From positions 5,703,852 to 5,726,351 of the forward strand of contig OZ026550.1 in assembly GCA_964020155.1 (NCBI GenBank): a stretch of DNA of 22,500 nt, given 5' to 3'. The notes beneath the pieces are model-generated. The model was not told where the DNA came from. It ran no database searches and saw only the letters and a list, made by a program, of their open reading frames with translations. The DNA comes from Chondrilla cf. caribensis. Its lineage: Eukaryota; Porifera; Demospongiae; Chondrillida; Chondrillidae. Numbering within the stretch: the stretch's first letter is position 1; every line of letters starts with the position of its first letter. A program made the translations under genes and the position numbers. Of this stretch, positions 1 through 9,426 are shown piece by piece.

Positions 1-111
1 GTCTAATTTTCGCTATTCGTGAGTCTGTCTGCCCTTTCGTACGACTATACGTTTTCCAGGAAACAATATCTGTTGACACAAGCGTACCGATTTATCTATG
101 ACACGAGGTAT

Positions 112-455
112 GGCACCAATATCCGGACACCATCAAGATTCGGACGCCCCCCCCGTTCTCGGCTATCAAGCGCAGCTAGGGCTTTAAACTTACCATGCAC
201 TTAGTCTTATTAGTGTCTTACTGTCACTTAAGGCTGAAAATAAGAGAAAAATGAGACGATTGTAGCCGATCGATGCGTTTATTGCGCTAGGTAGCCGAGA
301 ACGGATTGTCCGACTTCATATTATTGTGGACACACCCCTTTCCACTTAACTAAGAAGAGTTTATCCGAATGTTGGACATGGTTATCACAAAGCTTAATCC
401 TATTCCTAATCACAGCTGTAAAATTTAGGTTGGAATATCCAACGAGCGTTCAAGT
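112..455 (+). repeat. Left terminal inverted repeat
   Basis: Inverted match to 2232-2495. Shared landmarks are gtcttattagtgtc at 204, gagacgattgtagc near 253, tagccgagaacggattgtc near 292 and taatcctattcctaatcac near 395. This arm has about 80 extra bases (126-203) that the right arm lacks. The extra segment contains ccgttctcggctatc, an inverted copy of part of the TIR itself, so it looks like a local rearrangement. Confidence 0.75.
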
Positions 456-770
456 TCGATCCGTTCTTTATTCTCAAGTACTAGTCTAAGAAATACTTTG
501 AAGGGGGTCGAACCATTATTATCAATAATACTGACAACAATGGATGCAAAAGGGAACAGTGGTCCTAGAACTCAAGATTGGGTCTAAAGACAATTGCTTG
601 GCAAGGACACTAAAGATAACATTGACAGTAAATATGATTGAAATACACATATGAGGAATTTGATACAGTGATTTTAAGGGATATATATAAAATGAAAGTG
701 CATGGTCATAGGGTAAAATATTATTAATAAGACAAGTGAAAATTGCAGGAGTCATTGGTAGATTGATTTA

Positions 771-2231
771 CTAAGTCCAAAGATTACAATGACATGCGTC
801 AAATATTCTCTTACTGGACTTAATAATGTCGGATGATGTTTGATCCAGCATTTGTTGAGCCATTATCTTAGGAGATCGGACAATCGCTGCCAGGCAAGAT
901 GGTAGGTCAGGCCTATAGTGGCCGAGGCATCCAATTTCAACTGGTTGCAGAGTAGCCTTATATCCTAGTTGATGTAAATCACAAATGAGTGATTGATAGT
1001 TGGATTTGGATTCTTTATAAGCGATGTGCTGCATTGATGTTATCCTCACTGTTCCACAGTATTGCATGTAAGCTCAATGAATTTGTGATGGTTTTGTTGT
1101 CAACCACGCAGATGTCTGGATGAGATAACGTATGCATTATCGATGGAGGTAGGGTTGACAGAGGTGACTCTGATGCTCAATGTCAATGTAACTCTGCGAA
1201 AATATTGCAGTCCTGTTTGTGGCATTTGAGGTATAATGTGATGGATAGAAGGGCCTTGTCGTGTCGCCATGTGTATCTAGTTAGTGCTGATGGACAGCAA
1301 CTCAATATGTGCTTAGCTGTGGAGACAGTGTGAATTACCACACAATGTACATTTACGATCCAGATGAATTTTCATTCTAGCCAGAGTAACTAGGGATGAA
1401 AGGCATTCAGTGCCTGCACGTAGCAAGAAAGATAACTGCTTTGAGGGCATACTGTACATGAGGTTTTTCCAAACTGGATTGGCTTCTTCTAAGGCAGTTA
1501 TTTCTAGGAGGCAATTTTGCACAAAAAGTTGATTTAGATGGTTGTCCTATTCCTGTCTTTGTTTGTCAACTAGGGTGGCCTTGCACATGTCTTTTATTCT
1601 TTTTCTTTGCGACTTAGTGGTGGAGTTGTTACTACAAAGATTTCTTGCTCCTTCTTCAATAGCACTGAGACTACCCTTAGATAGTTGAAGGGCTTTTTGG
1701 AAGTGCTCATCACCTAGTAGAGGGTGGAGGCTTCTGACTAAGGGGTCTTGCGAGTGGACGATAGATAGTAGGATTGAGCTTTGAGCTTTGTCTCTAAGAT
1801 TGGATAGATATGTGATGTTCAAGCTGTGTTGATGGAAAAGTGTGGCTGATGTAATACACTGGGGGAGACTAAGCCAGGATCGTAGGTATCTGGTGATAGT
1901 TTTTTTGGGTGTTGGTGATTTGGCTTTTGGGGATAGCATTCGTGGTCAGGTGGAAATCAATAGATGGTAGAAGGTAATGTTGCAGACACCAGACTTTATA
2001 TTCACCATGGATGTTTGCAGCGTTCAGTTGGTCCAGCTGAGTGGTGAGAAGGATGTGCAATTTTTGGGAGGCTCCTTTGCTGGTTGTCATTGCGGAATGT
2101 CCTGTAACCTTCCCCAAGAATTTGGTTGCTTTGGTGGGGAGGTTGGTTGTTTTGCCTGCTGTTAGTTGAAATTTCAAATTCAAGTGCCCGAACTTTGATC
2201 CCCTTACGTAATTTCCGAGAAGAACTGACAA
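771..2231 (-). pseudogene. Decayed non-LTR retrotransposon ORF (RT C-terminus, zinc knuckle, nuclease-like end)
   Basis: Minus-strand fragments in different frames read in order like the 3' half of a LINE-type ORF. First comes a post-RT segment with KFLGKVTGHS (about 2100). A helical segment follows (1547-1939). Next is a zinc-knuckle region, CTLCGN, then after a frameshift HTVSTAKHILSCCPSA followed by RYTWRHDKALLS (about 1245-1345). Last is a tail with YQSLICDLHQLGYKATLQ and VEIGCLGHY (about 900-1010), which resembles the restriction-like nuclease end of such elements. Several frameshifts and stops separate the pieces, so it cannot make a functional protein. No catalytic RT motif (YADD type) is present; the 5' part is missing. 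The 455-770 stretch between it and the left TIR shows no recognisable coding sequence. Confidence 0.75.
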
Positions 2232-2495
2232 ACACTCATTGGATATTTCAACCTGAATTTTACAGTTGTGATTAGGAATAGGATTGAGCTTGTGATAAAC
2301 ATGTCCAACATTGGGATAAACTCTTCTTGGTTAAGTGGCAAGGGGTGTGTCCGAATTCTCGTGATTATCATCCAAAATAATATCGGACAATCCGTTCTCG
2401 GCTACCTATAGCACAATAAACGCATCAGCTACAATCGTCTCATTTTCAGCCTTAAGTGACAGTATAAGACACTAATAAGACCTGATATTGGTGCC
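2232..2495 (-). repeat. Right terminal inverted repeat
   Basis: Reverse complement matches 112-455 with scattered substitutions and small indels, including taataagac at 2473, ctcggctacc near 2397, gtcccaacat-type sequence near 2305 and attaggaata near 2273. The inner limit lies at the start of the retroelement-derived reading frame at about 2231. Confidence 0.75.
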
Positions 2496-2543
2496 GTACT
2501 CTATATGGACCACACCCTTTTAGGGCATTAAACCTATACAGAC

Positions 2544-2881
2544 TAGTGCTGGGAATTCGAATTGGTTGTAATTTTCCAATCGATTATCAGTATACATATT
2601 AACTGATTGAGTAATCAATTAATCACCGGAAGTAATTAAGTGGGCGTAACCGGAAACCACTCCCACTCTATTGGACTGAGTAGTCCACAGAGTCCTTTTT
2701 GCATTTCAGGTACGAAATTGAACCCATGGAGTGAAGGTTCTGTGTAAGAAGTTGGGGTGGCTTCCTGTTGTACTCACTTAATTACTTCCTGTGATTAATC
2801 AATTAGCTTGCACTATCGATGATAATCAGATATGAAATGAAAATTGATTAATTGATTAATCGATTAATCATCCCAGTACTA
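2544..2881. mobile_element. hAT-type MITE, 338 bp, with 8-bp TSD
   Basis: The element begins tagtgctggga and ends tcccagtacta, an imperfect inverted pair that fits hAT-superfamily ends. It is flanked on both sides by the perfect 8-bp direct repeat atacagac (2536-2543 and 2882-2889). The duplicate block carries a single atacagac (9145-9152) in the same context, which is the empty site. Subterminal regions are rich in attgattaat-like motifs in both orientations. There is no coding capacity, so it would depend on a transposase from elsewhere. Confidence 0.9.
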
Positions 2882-3189
2882 ATACAGACACAATGAAGGC
2901 AATACTTCGTCTGACCCTCAGTTGTAATCCACTTGAATTCAAGAGTTGTAGGTTTCATATCAAAATCGAGCCTCACTGATCATAAATTGTATACAATCAG
3001 CATACCAATGCATATGTGAAACTAATAAGAAAAAAATTCTTTATACAAAAACAATTGGCATGCAAATATGATAATATACAGAAATAATACACCATGGGGT
3101 TACACTTTTACTTTTTGCTGATTGCCATTTAGTTGGCTGCAATCCATACCAAAACTCAGTTCTCATATAGGAAGCACACTTTTGTCTAG

Positions 3190-5300
3190 TTACCAATGTG
3201 ACCTCGTATTTCGAGGACCTTGTACTGCTATATCACCCCATTGTTCTCTATTCCGAGGGCGGTAGTCTTTCTTCAGTTTCTCGTAGTCAATGACCAGGAC
3301 ATTGTGATGGTTAGCCAAGGCAGCATGCTCTTTCCTCAGCTCACTGAGGTCTTTAATCAAGGCAGAATGGTTTTTCTTCAGTACATCATGGTTTATCATC
3401 AGGGAATGATGGTCACCCTTCAATAAATAGAGCTCTTTTTTCAGGTCTATATGATCAGCTTGTAATTCTGTGTGGTCTTTTTTGATTTCCTTGTAGTCAC
3501 TTTTTAATTTGATGTAGTCACTCATCATAGCTGTCATGTGCTCTGTCACGAACTGTTGGATGTGGTCGGCCATATTCTTCCTCTTCACCTTCACTGTACA
3601 TCCAGCCTCTGCAAACTGACAGGAAATGACCTGTTCTGGACAGTTGTTCTCGAGATGGTCCTGTAGAGTTGATCTCGTCAGTTTCACTTCTGTGCTGCAG
3701 TGGTTGGGGCATCTCATCGGCCAGTTAGGGCAGTGTTTGTAATGGTTGTTAACCAATCCGTGGTATGTGAGAGCAGGTTCATGGGCAGATGCACAGCGGG
3801 GACACTGGACCTGTCTCATTGGACACTTTGTAGTCATGTGATTGTCAAGGAACTGTCGTTGAACTTGTGCTCCACATCCTTCCCTCTTGCATGAAACAAT
3901 CTCATACCTGCATTTGGTATGCAAGTGATTTGAGACATTTGAGACACTTCCCTTCCACTCACACCCACTCTCATAATGAATGCAGTACACAGTGAGACTC
4001 GAGATGTAACGTTTGGTGCGAGGGTCCTTCACTATGTCCAAAGGAGACAAACGACAGTTTGGACAAGAATCATTCCTCCTCCTCCACTTGTCAGCACAGT
4101 TGTAGCACATGGTGTGTCCACAGCACTCAGTCTGGTGAGGGTTGTCAGCGAGGTTCTTACAGATGATACACTCGAGCTCTTCACCTGGTTTTTCATTGAC
4201 ATAATAAGCCGTCTCCTTGAATGTGGCACTGTGTGGGATGACTCGCGTTTTTAATACACTGGAATCTTCTAGTGCATCACACAGTGTATCTCTTTGGGTG
4301 AATTTCACATAGAAATACCCCTTGTCTCCATCTTCATTGGTCCCCATCCACCACGGTGAATCCTCTTCATTATCTCCTTCCTCAACTGTGATGACATCAC
4401 CAGGACAGATGGTTAGTTCATCAGGTAGTTGAGCATCATAAGGATATGAAACTGTATAATCACAGTTGTGAATAGATGTGCCTTTTTTCGTGGGTAACAC
4501 AGATCCAGGGAGCTCAAGGCTGCATTTGTTGGTGACAAAACACTCTTCATCAGCACAGAAAAGTTCTGATTCAACAACTTGATCATCAGTAAGCTCTGAC
4601 CAATCTTCCAAGCAATCACCTAATATTGAATTAGGAAGAAAAATAATAAAGAGTGTAACTGTAGAATATGGGGTAACATGCAAAGAGCATAAATCGGGAT
4701 ACCTGGGCAATGTACGACAGAGACCTTTACCCCACTGATGATTATGATAAACTGTGTTCAAGAGTATGTATACGCTATACGCTGGTTAATCCTCCATGTA
4801 CGGAGATATCGCTGACGACAATAAGATTCTATAGCTCCAAAATACCCGTTGAACCTAACTCCATACGCTTCGTTTATAGGGTAAAACTAGGGAACTTGTA
4901 ATAGATGGCTTCCATCACTCAGGTTATCTCCATAGACGGGTGATTCGATATTGAAAGACACTCCTTCATAGCTAAAGATACGGAGCAGTGTTTGAAGACG
5001 CCTCTTTCACGTTACCCAGACATTCCAAGTTAGCCCAATGGCATGTACTTTAATCCTATCGAGTATAAGTACTGATATATGCGATTAAAAATACACAAGT
5101 TACGTATACATGGTTATAGCTACGCTTATAGGATGTGAGTAAAGGGTCTATTTTTACATTCTATCAGTCTCAACTCAAAATGTGATTTCGTAATTAAAAA
5201 TTAAATTTATTAAACACATAGCATCATACAATTAATTACCTTCATCTTGTGGGTGGCCAACTGGTTGATGCCGTGATCTACGTTGAGGCCGTTTAGACAT
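3190..5300 (-). CDS. Gene A: SH3-RING-TRAF zinc finger-coiled-coil protein
   Basis: Two exons, complement(3190..4619, 5240..5300), give 496 aa. Exon 1 starts MSKRPQRRSRHQ and ends at the donor GAAG|GTAATT; exon 2 follows an ...aatattag acceptor, phase 1, giving EGDCLEDW across the join. The same exon pair can be built in gene C, which supports it. Domains: acidic N-terminus; SH3 about 75-128 (YPYDAQLPDELTI, SPWWMG, GYFYVKF); C3HC4 RING 171-209 (CIIC, CCGHTMCYNC, CPNC); TRAF-type zinc fingers about 233-373; coiled coil about 394-473 made of regular heptads with Leu at the seventh position. There is no MATH/TRAF-C domain. By family it is likely a cytosolic E3 ubiquitin ligase or signalling adaptor that oligomerises through the coiled coil; substrate unknown. 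The intron (620 bp) is longer than in gene C because of an insertion. Confidence 0.88.
4850..5205. other. Extra ~350 bp in the gene A intron
   Basis: Compared with the gene C intron (10839-11116), the gene A intron carries about 350 additional bases between aaatacccg (about 4845) and aaacacatagc (about 5212), which are adjacent in gene C. I see no inverted repeats, clean target duplication or coding sequence, so its nature is unknown. A deletion in gene C is equally possible. Confidence 0.5.
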
Positions 5301-5843
5301 GGCCGATCACCCGCTTTTTCAAGAAAGAAACAAATAGTCCAACTAGTTAAGACTAGGAAAAACCGTATACCGTATATTTCAGTGACTCGAGGTGAACGCA
5401 ATCGCATCATAGACGCATAAACAGTGCTGGATTAGTCTCGCGTAGCCAGACTCGGCAATATGGACTGACACTCGAAAAAGGTTAAAAGAAAAACAAGGTC
5501 ACGCACTCAGGTCGAACACACCCATGGGCAGCATTACAGGGACCATGTGCCCGGAATATCTGTACTGATATAGTGGTCTGTATTCAGCAGAGCCAAACAG
5601 CAGCTACAAGCTTAAGAGTACAGTCGGTAGATTAGGTTCCACTTATGAATATTTTAAAAATCTGCTCATATGATAAATATTGCTAATTAAATTACAAATT
5701 GTTATAATATTATTATTATATAATCTATACCCCACATGTGTATCATGAACCAATTCCCATTGTGATTCAAAATCAAACCTAACGTGCATTCACTACTGTA
5801 TGCAGTACAAATTTTAACATGTCTAGTTTTAATCAGAATTAAA

Positions 5844-5990
5844 TCAATCATAATCATATTCTTAATCAAAATCATCATTTCTTCTGGGGAAGCATCCACT
5901 ACTTTGTGCACTCTTCTGCTTTAAATCCTTCTTCAGCTTTGTGTTCTCTTTTCCAGGATTTTGTTGCTAGTTTGTAACTGGGCGTGCTGT
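5844..5990 (-). pseudogene. Truncated copy of the 3' end of gene D
   Basis: This stretch matches 11704-11855, the coiled-coil end of gene D. Reading leftward it gives a decayed version of the gene D tail (...KKDLKQKSAQSSG... PRRNDDFD). A one-base loss in the LEEENA region shifts the frame, and a TAA replaces the codon after DDFD. Similarity stops abruptly near 5990, in the middle of the coding sequence, so the duplication breakpoint lay inside gene D. The downstream flank (about 5640-5843) also matches the gene D 3' flank. Confidence 0.8.
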
Positions 5991-6475
5991 GTCTGAGCAC
6001 CTCTGAATGTAGCTAAGGTTACTGGCCACATACTGAGATGGGAATTGTTTCAGAATTTACTTCTTGCCATCACCTAGGTCTGGTAAAATTATCAAGTTGA
6101 CACTCTCCCTCTCCCATGAGTTATACAATAAGGTACTTAGCATTTTATTCTCCTATTCTCTCCCATACATTGAAAAATATTAAGTACCTCCGAATGTAAC
6201 TAGGGGTAGGGACTAACTATGGACGTCGGAATGGATTCATAAGTTAGTTTACATCTCCAGTTAGGTCTGACTAAAATATCATGTTGACACACACCCTCTT
6301 AGATATGCTATGCAAGAAGGTGGCTACCATTTTTTTCAAAAAATGTAGTGAATGTAGTTAGGGTTACAGGAAATGTACATAGATCGGTATTATTTCATAA
6401 CTGAGTTCTCATCACCAGCTAGCTGGGATGTAATACTACAATTTCAAGCACACGTACTAATGTTATGGCTGGTGA
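5990..6475. repeat. Three degenerate ~160-bp tandem units
   Basis: Units start at about 6003, 6191 and 6349 with gaatgtagctaaggttac, gaatgtaactaggggtag and gaatgtagttagggttac. Each continues with similar landmarks in the same order: a tttcagaa/ttcataa block, a catcacc-aggtctg block, then a gttgacac block in the first two. The copies differ by many substitutions. No coding sequence is seen here or on to 6884, where the remaining bases are AT-rich and match the 3' flank type of the cluster. Confidence 0.55.
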
Positions 6476-6884
6476 TCATGCATGCAACCTGATTTGCATT
6501 TCACATGTGGTAACCCACACAGGGTAGCACGTGATGATTGTCTTCAGACAACGTTAATACTTGGCTATGGACAAGTGTCTTCAAATATTGAACCGCCAAG
6601 ACCTATCCATGGAGATCGATAACACTGATGTGAGTATCAGTAGCTCTGCACATACTAGAGTTGGCATAGAAATGAATGTGCGAAACTGATAAGAAAAATA
6701 TCTCTACCAGTACAAAATATTTGATATTCAAATACAAAATACACACTAATATTGCACAATGGGTTTACACTATTATTCTTTGGACAATTATTGTGCAGCA
6801 TTCAGTACCAAAACTCGAGTCTCGTAGAAAAAAAAAGCTATTAAATAAATAAATAATAACTTTCTTTTGCGTCGAACATGCACA

Positions 6885-7646
6885 TCAGAATATATCCTCC
6901 TCTAGTGAGAAAGGACAGAGATAGCAGTCTGTCTTTGGTTTTATACGGGCTTTCTTTGGTTTCTCCTGGCCTTTCTTTAGTTTCTCTTGGTCTTTCTTTA
7001 GTTTCTCATAGTTAGTGACCAGGTCATTGTAATGGTTAGCCAAGGCAGTGTGGTCTTTCCTCAGCACACTGAGGTTATTATTCAAGGCAGAATGGTCTTT
7101 CACCAGGGAATGGTGGTTATCTTTCAATACATCAAACTCTTCTTTCAGGTCTCTATGATCAGCTCGTAATTCAGTGTGGTCTTTCTTCAATCTCATGTAG
7201 TCGCTCATCATAGCTGTCATGTGCTCTTCCACAGACTGTTGGATGTGGTCAGCCATTTCCTTCCTCTTCACCCTCACTGTACATCCAGCCTCTGCAAACT
7301 GACAGGATATGACCTGTTCTGGACAGTTGTCCTCGAGATGGTCCTGTAGAGTTGATCTCGTCAGATCTTTTTCAGACTCTGTACTGCAGTGATTGGGGCA
7401 TCTCATCGGCCAGTCAGGGCATTCCTTGTAGTGAGCGTTTACCAACTGATGATAGGGGAGATCATCATCTTTACAGCGAGGACACTCAACAATTCTCATG
7501 GAGCACTCTTCATCCATGTGTTCAGCAAGGTACCTTCGTTGAAGCTTTTCTGTACATCCATCATTTTCGCATTCCACATCTTCATACAGACAGTCCTCAC
7601 TCAGGTGATCTCGAACAGTATTGAAGCTTCCCTTCCACTCACACCC
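6885..7646 (-). pseudogene. Out-of-frame TRAF-finger and coiled-coil half of gene B
   Basis: After the 4-bp insertion at about 7647-7650 the reading continues in another frame and stays open to the stop at 6885. It encodes a TRAF-type zinc-finger array (HGCEWKGSFNTV, CENDGCTEKLQRRYL, WPMRCPNHCSTE, CQFAEAGCTVRVK) and a coiled coil of seven-residue units (KKDHTEL, RADHRDL, VKDHSAL, RKDHTAL). A lysine-rich end follows, with repeated KKxQEK units. That this half is still open and conserved suggests the frameshift is recent, an allele, or a sequence error. Confidence 0.75.
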
Positions 7647-8954
7647 ATGCACTCTTGTAGTGAGTGCAGTACACGGTGAGGCTTGATATGTGACGTTTGG
7701 TACGTGTGTCGACTGCAATCTCCAATGGGGATTCCCTGCATTGGGGACAAGAATTGTTTTGCTCCCCCCACTTGTGAGCACAGCTGTAGCACATGGTGTG
7801 TCCACAGCACTTGGACTGGTGAGGGTCATTGGCCAAGTTCTTACAAATGATACATTCCAGCTCATCTCCTGGTTGGTCTTCTACGAAATAGGTGATCTCC
7901 TTGAATGAGATACTGTGTGGACCAGAGATTCCTATCTCCAGGCTAGCACTTGACGGTGACAATATACCACAGTGTTCACGAATACCCTTTTTTTCGGTGA
8001 ATTCGGCATAAAAATACCCATTGTCTCCACCTTCATCAGTCCCAATCCACCACAGTGAATCGTCTTCATTATCTCCTTCCTCAACTATGATGACATCTCC
8101 AGGATGGATGGTTAGTTCATCAGGTAGTTGAGCGTCATAAGGATATAGAACCTTAATCGCATATTTAGTAGATGCTGGTGATGGTGGTTGTGGTGGTGGT
8201 GGTGGTAGTAGTGGTTCTTGTTGTGGTGGTAGTTGTGGGATATGGGTCCAAGGAATGAATTTTGATGAACCTGAACAAGAAAAGGGCATAAAAGTTAATG
8301 TTGAATAGATAGAATGTTGCTATACATATAGCTATGGCCAGTCATGCACAGGGAGGAACACATTGTTATTCAAATCAAAGAACAACAAATGTGATACAAA
8401 AAGGAAGCCTCGGACTCAGGGGTTACGTGAGGTGACGAATAGTCACCTGGTGTTCACTGCCCTGGCAAGGTCTGGCCCCAATTCACGCAAGACGAAGTCT
8501 AGGGCGTGGTGGGACAAAACTCGAAAAAAGAGAAAGGATTGCATGAGAGGCATAGAACGCTTGTTTCTACATTGTCGAACATTAAAAGTCTGTTCAGTGG
8601 ACAGCGATTTGCTAAACTCGCCGCCACCGTCTTCAGAGTCGATCTTTAAATCTTCGCCTTGCCTACTCACTCCTTCTGTCCTATAGCTAGTTCTATTCAT
8701 TCTAATCAATGTCAGTGGCGTTCCTCTTCCTCATTTGATATATCTAACTTGATCTTCAATTTTCCAGTACTTGCCACGTGTTGGCCGCCATCTTCCTCAG
8801 GTTGTTGTTGTTCATAACAAGATTATACAAACAGTCATCGCGTTGTATATACATGTACCGCATGCGTTGCGAATACTAGGGTTTTACACACTCTTCAAAT
8901 GATTACACACACGTACACATGCACACACGTATACGTACCGAGAGATTCTGCCAT
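7639..8954 (-). CDS. Gene B: proline-rich SH3-RING protein, truncated by a frameshift
   Basis: Proposed exons are complement(7639..8270, 8939..8954), giving 215 aa. Exon 1 is only 16 nt (MAESL plus one base), in a strong start context (aacATGG) with a canonical donor G|GTACGT. Exon 2 follows ccttttcttgttcag, and both sides are phase 1 as in genes A, C and D. Domains: proline-rich segment about 17-37 (LPPQQEPLLPPPPPQPP); SH3 about 43-97 (VLYPYDAQLPDELTI, SLWWIG); C3HC4 RING about 144-183. Translation stops soon after the RING (YKSAWV) because gene B has four extra bases where gene A reads straight into GCEWKG. As written it would be a RING ligase without zinc fingers or coiled coil. The exon 1 choice is good but unproven; a start at 8289 in the acceptor region is an alternative. 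Confidence 0.65.
8784..8794 (-). promoter_or_regulatory. YY1-like promoter motif
   Basis: The minus strand reads aagatggcggc, an exact match to the core YY1 site that often sits just downstream of animal promoters. It lies inside the proposed gene B intron, so it could mark an alternative promoter of gene B. Its ATG opens a short frame that ends in a stop within a dozen codons. A single short match can arise by chance. Confidence 0.3.
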
Positions 8955-9426
8955 GTTCTGAAGGGAATTTAAAATTCGCTCTGAACAAATTCAAAGTCAA
9001 CCTTCACTGGCATGTGTTCCTCAAATCGTCTAATTTTCGATACTCGTGAGTATATCCGTCCTTTCTCACGCTTTCCAAGAACCAGTATAGCTATCTGTTG
9101 ACACAAGCGTACACGAGGTATAGACCACACCCATTAGCATACGTATACAGACGCAACGAAGGCAATGAATTATTCATGATCTACTTGAATTCAAAGGAGC
9201 TGTAGGATTCGAAAATCGAGCCTCACTGATCATTAATTTTATACAGTCAGCATACAAATGCATGTGCATGTGAATTAAACTAATAAGAAAAAATCTGTAA
9301 TAGTACAAAAATAATTAATATTCAAATGTGGGTTTACACTACAATTATCATTTTTCAATTTGGTGATTGTCATGCAGTATTCTGTACCAAAATTCAGCTG
9401 TCATAGAAAAACTAATTTAATATTAC

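Larger units (their letters stand above)
112..2495 (-). mobile_element. Composite element with long terminal inverted repeats
   Basis: The ends read ggcaccaatatc at 112 and gatattggtgcc ending at 2495, and the inverted similarity continues inward for about 260 bp. The duplicate block has the uninterrupted site at about 9111-9130 (cacgaggtatagaccacac), so this DNA is an insertion. The flanks do not give a clean target-site duplication: gaggtat on the left against ctctatat on the right, which may be a decayed one. Between the inverted repeats lie minus-strand remnants of a non-LTR retrotransposon, so the element is either a DNA transposon that captured or received a retroelement, or a fold-back composite. 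No transposase is visible. Long TIRs are found in Mutator-like and fold-back elements, but I cannot assign a superfamily. Confidence 0.7.
1..5990. repeat. Segmental duplication, copy 1 (gene A block)
   Basis: This block matches 9028-11855 almost end to end once insertions are removed. It holds a shared 3' flank (1-110 and 2507-3190), gene A (paralogue of gene C), the shared 5' flank (5300-5650), and a broken tail of gene D (about 5844-5990). Insertions found only in this copy are the long-TIR element (112-2495), the hAT-type MITE (2544-2881) and about 350 bp inside the gene A intron. The left edge is cut by the window, so the duplication may be longer. Confidence 0.8.

Noticed and set aside
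1977..2165. Plus-strand 62-codon cysteine-rich frame
   Set aside because: Antisense shadow of the retrotransposon remnant.
4620..4761. Upstream in-frame extension of gene A exon 2 (start at 4761), and of gene C to 10860
   Set aside because: The extension reads through a clear splice acceptor; the conserved exon 1 at 5240-5300 and at 11117-11177 gives a better start with matching phase.
8363..8709. Overlapping open frames on both strands (107 and 88 codons)
   Set aside because: No recognisable domain. The minus-strand frame ends at a possible donor (ACCAG|GTGACT), but its phase does not fit the gene B SH3 exon, whereas the 16-nt exon at 8939-8954 does.
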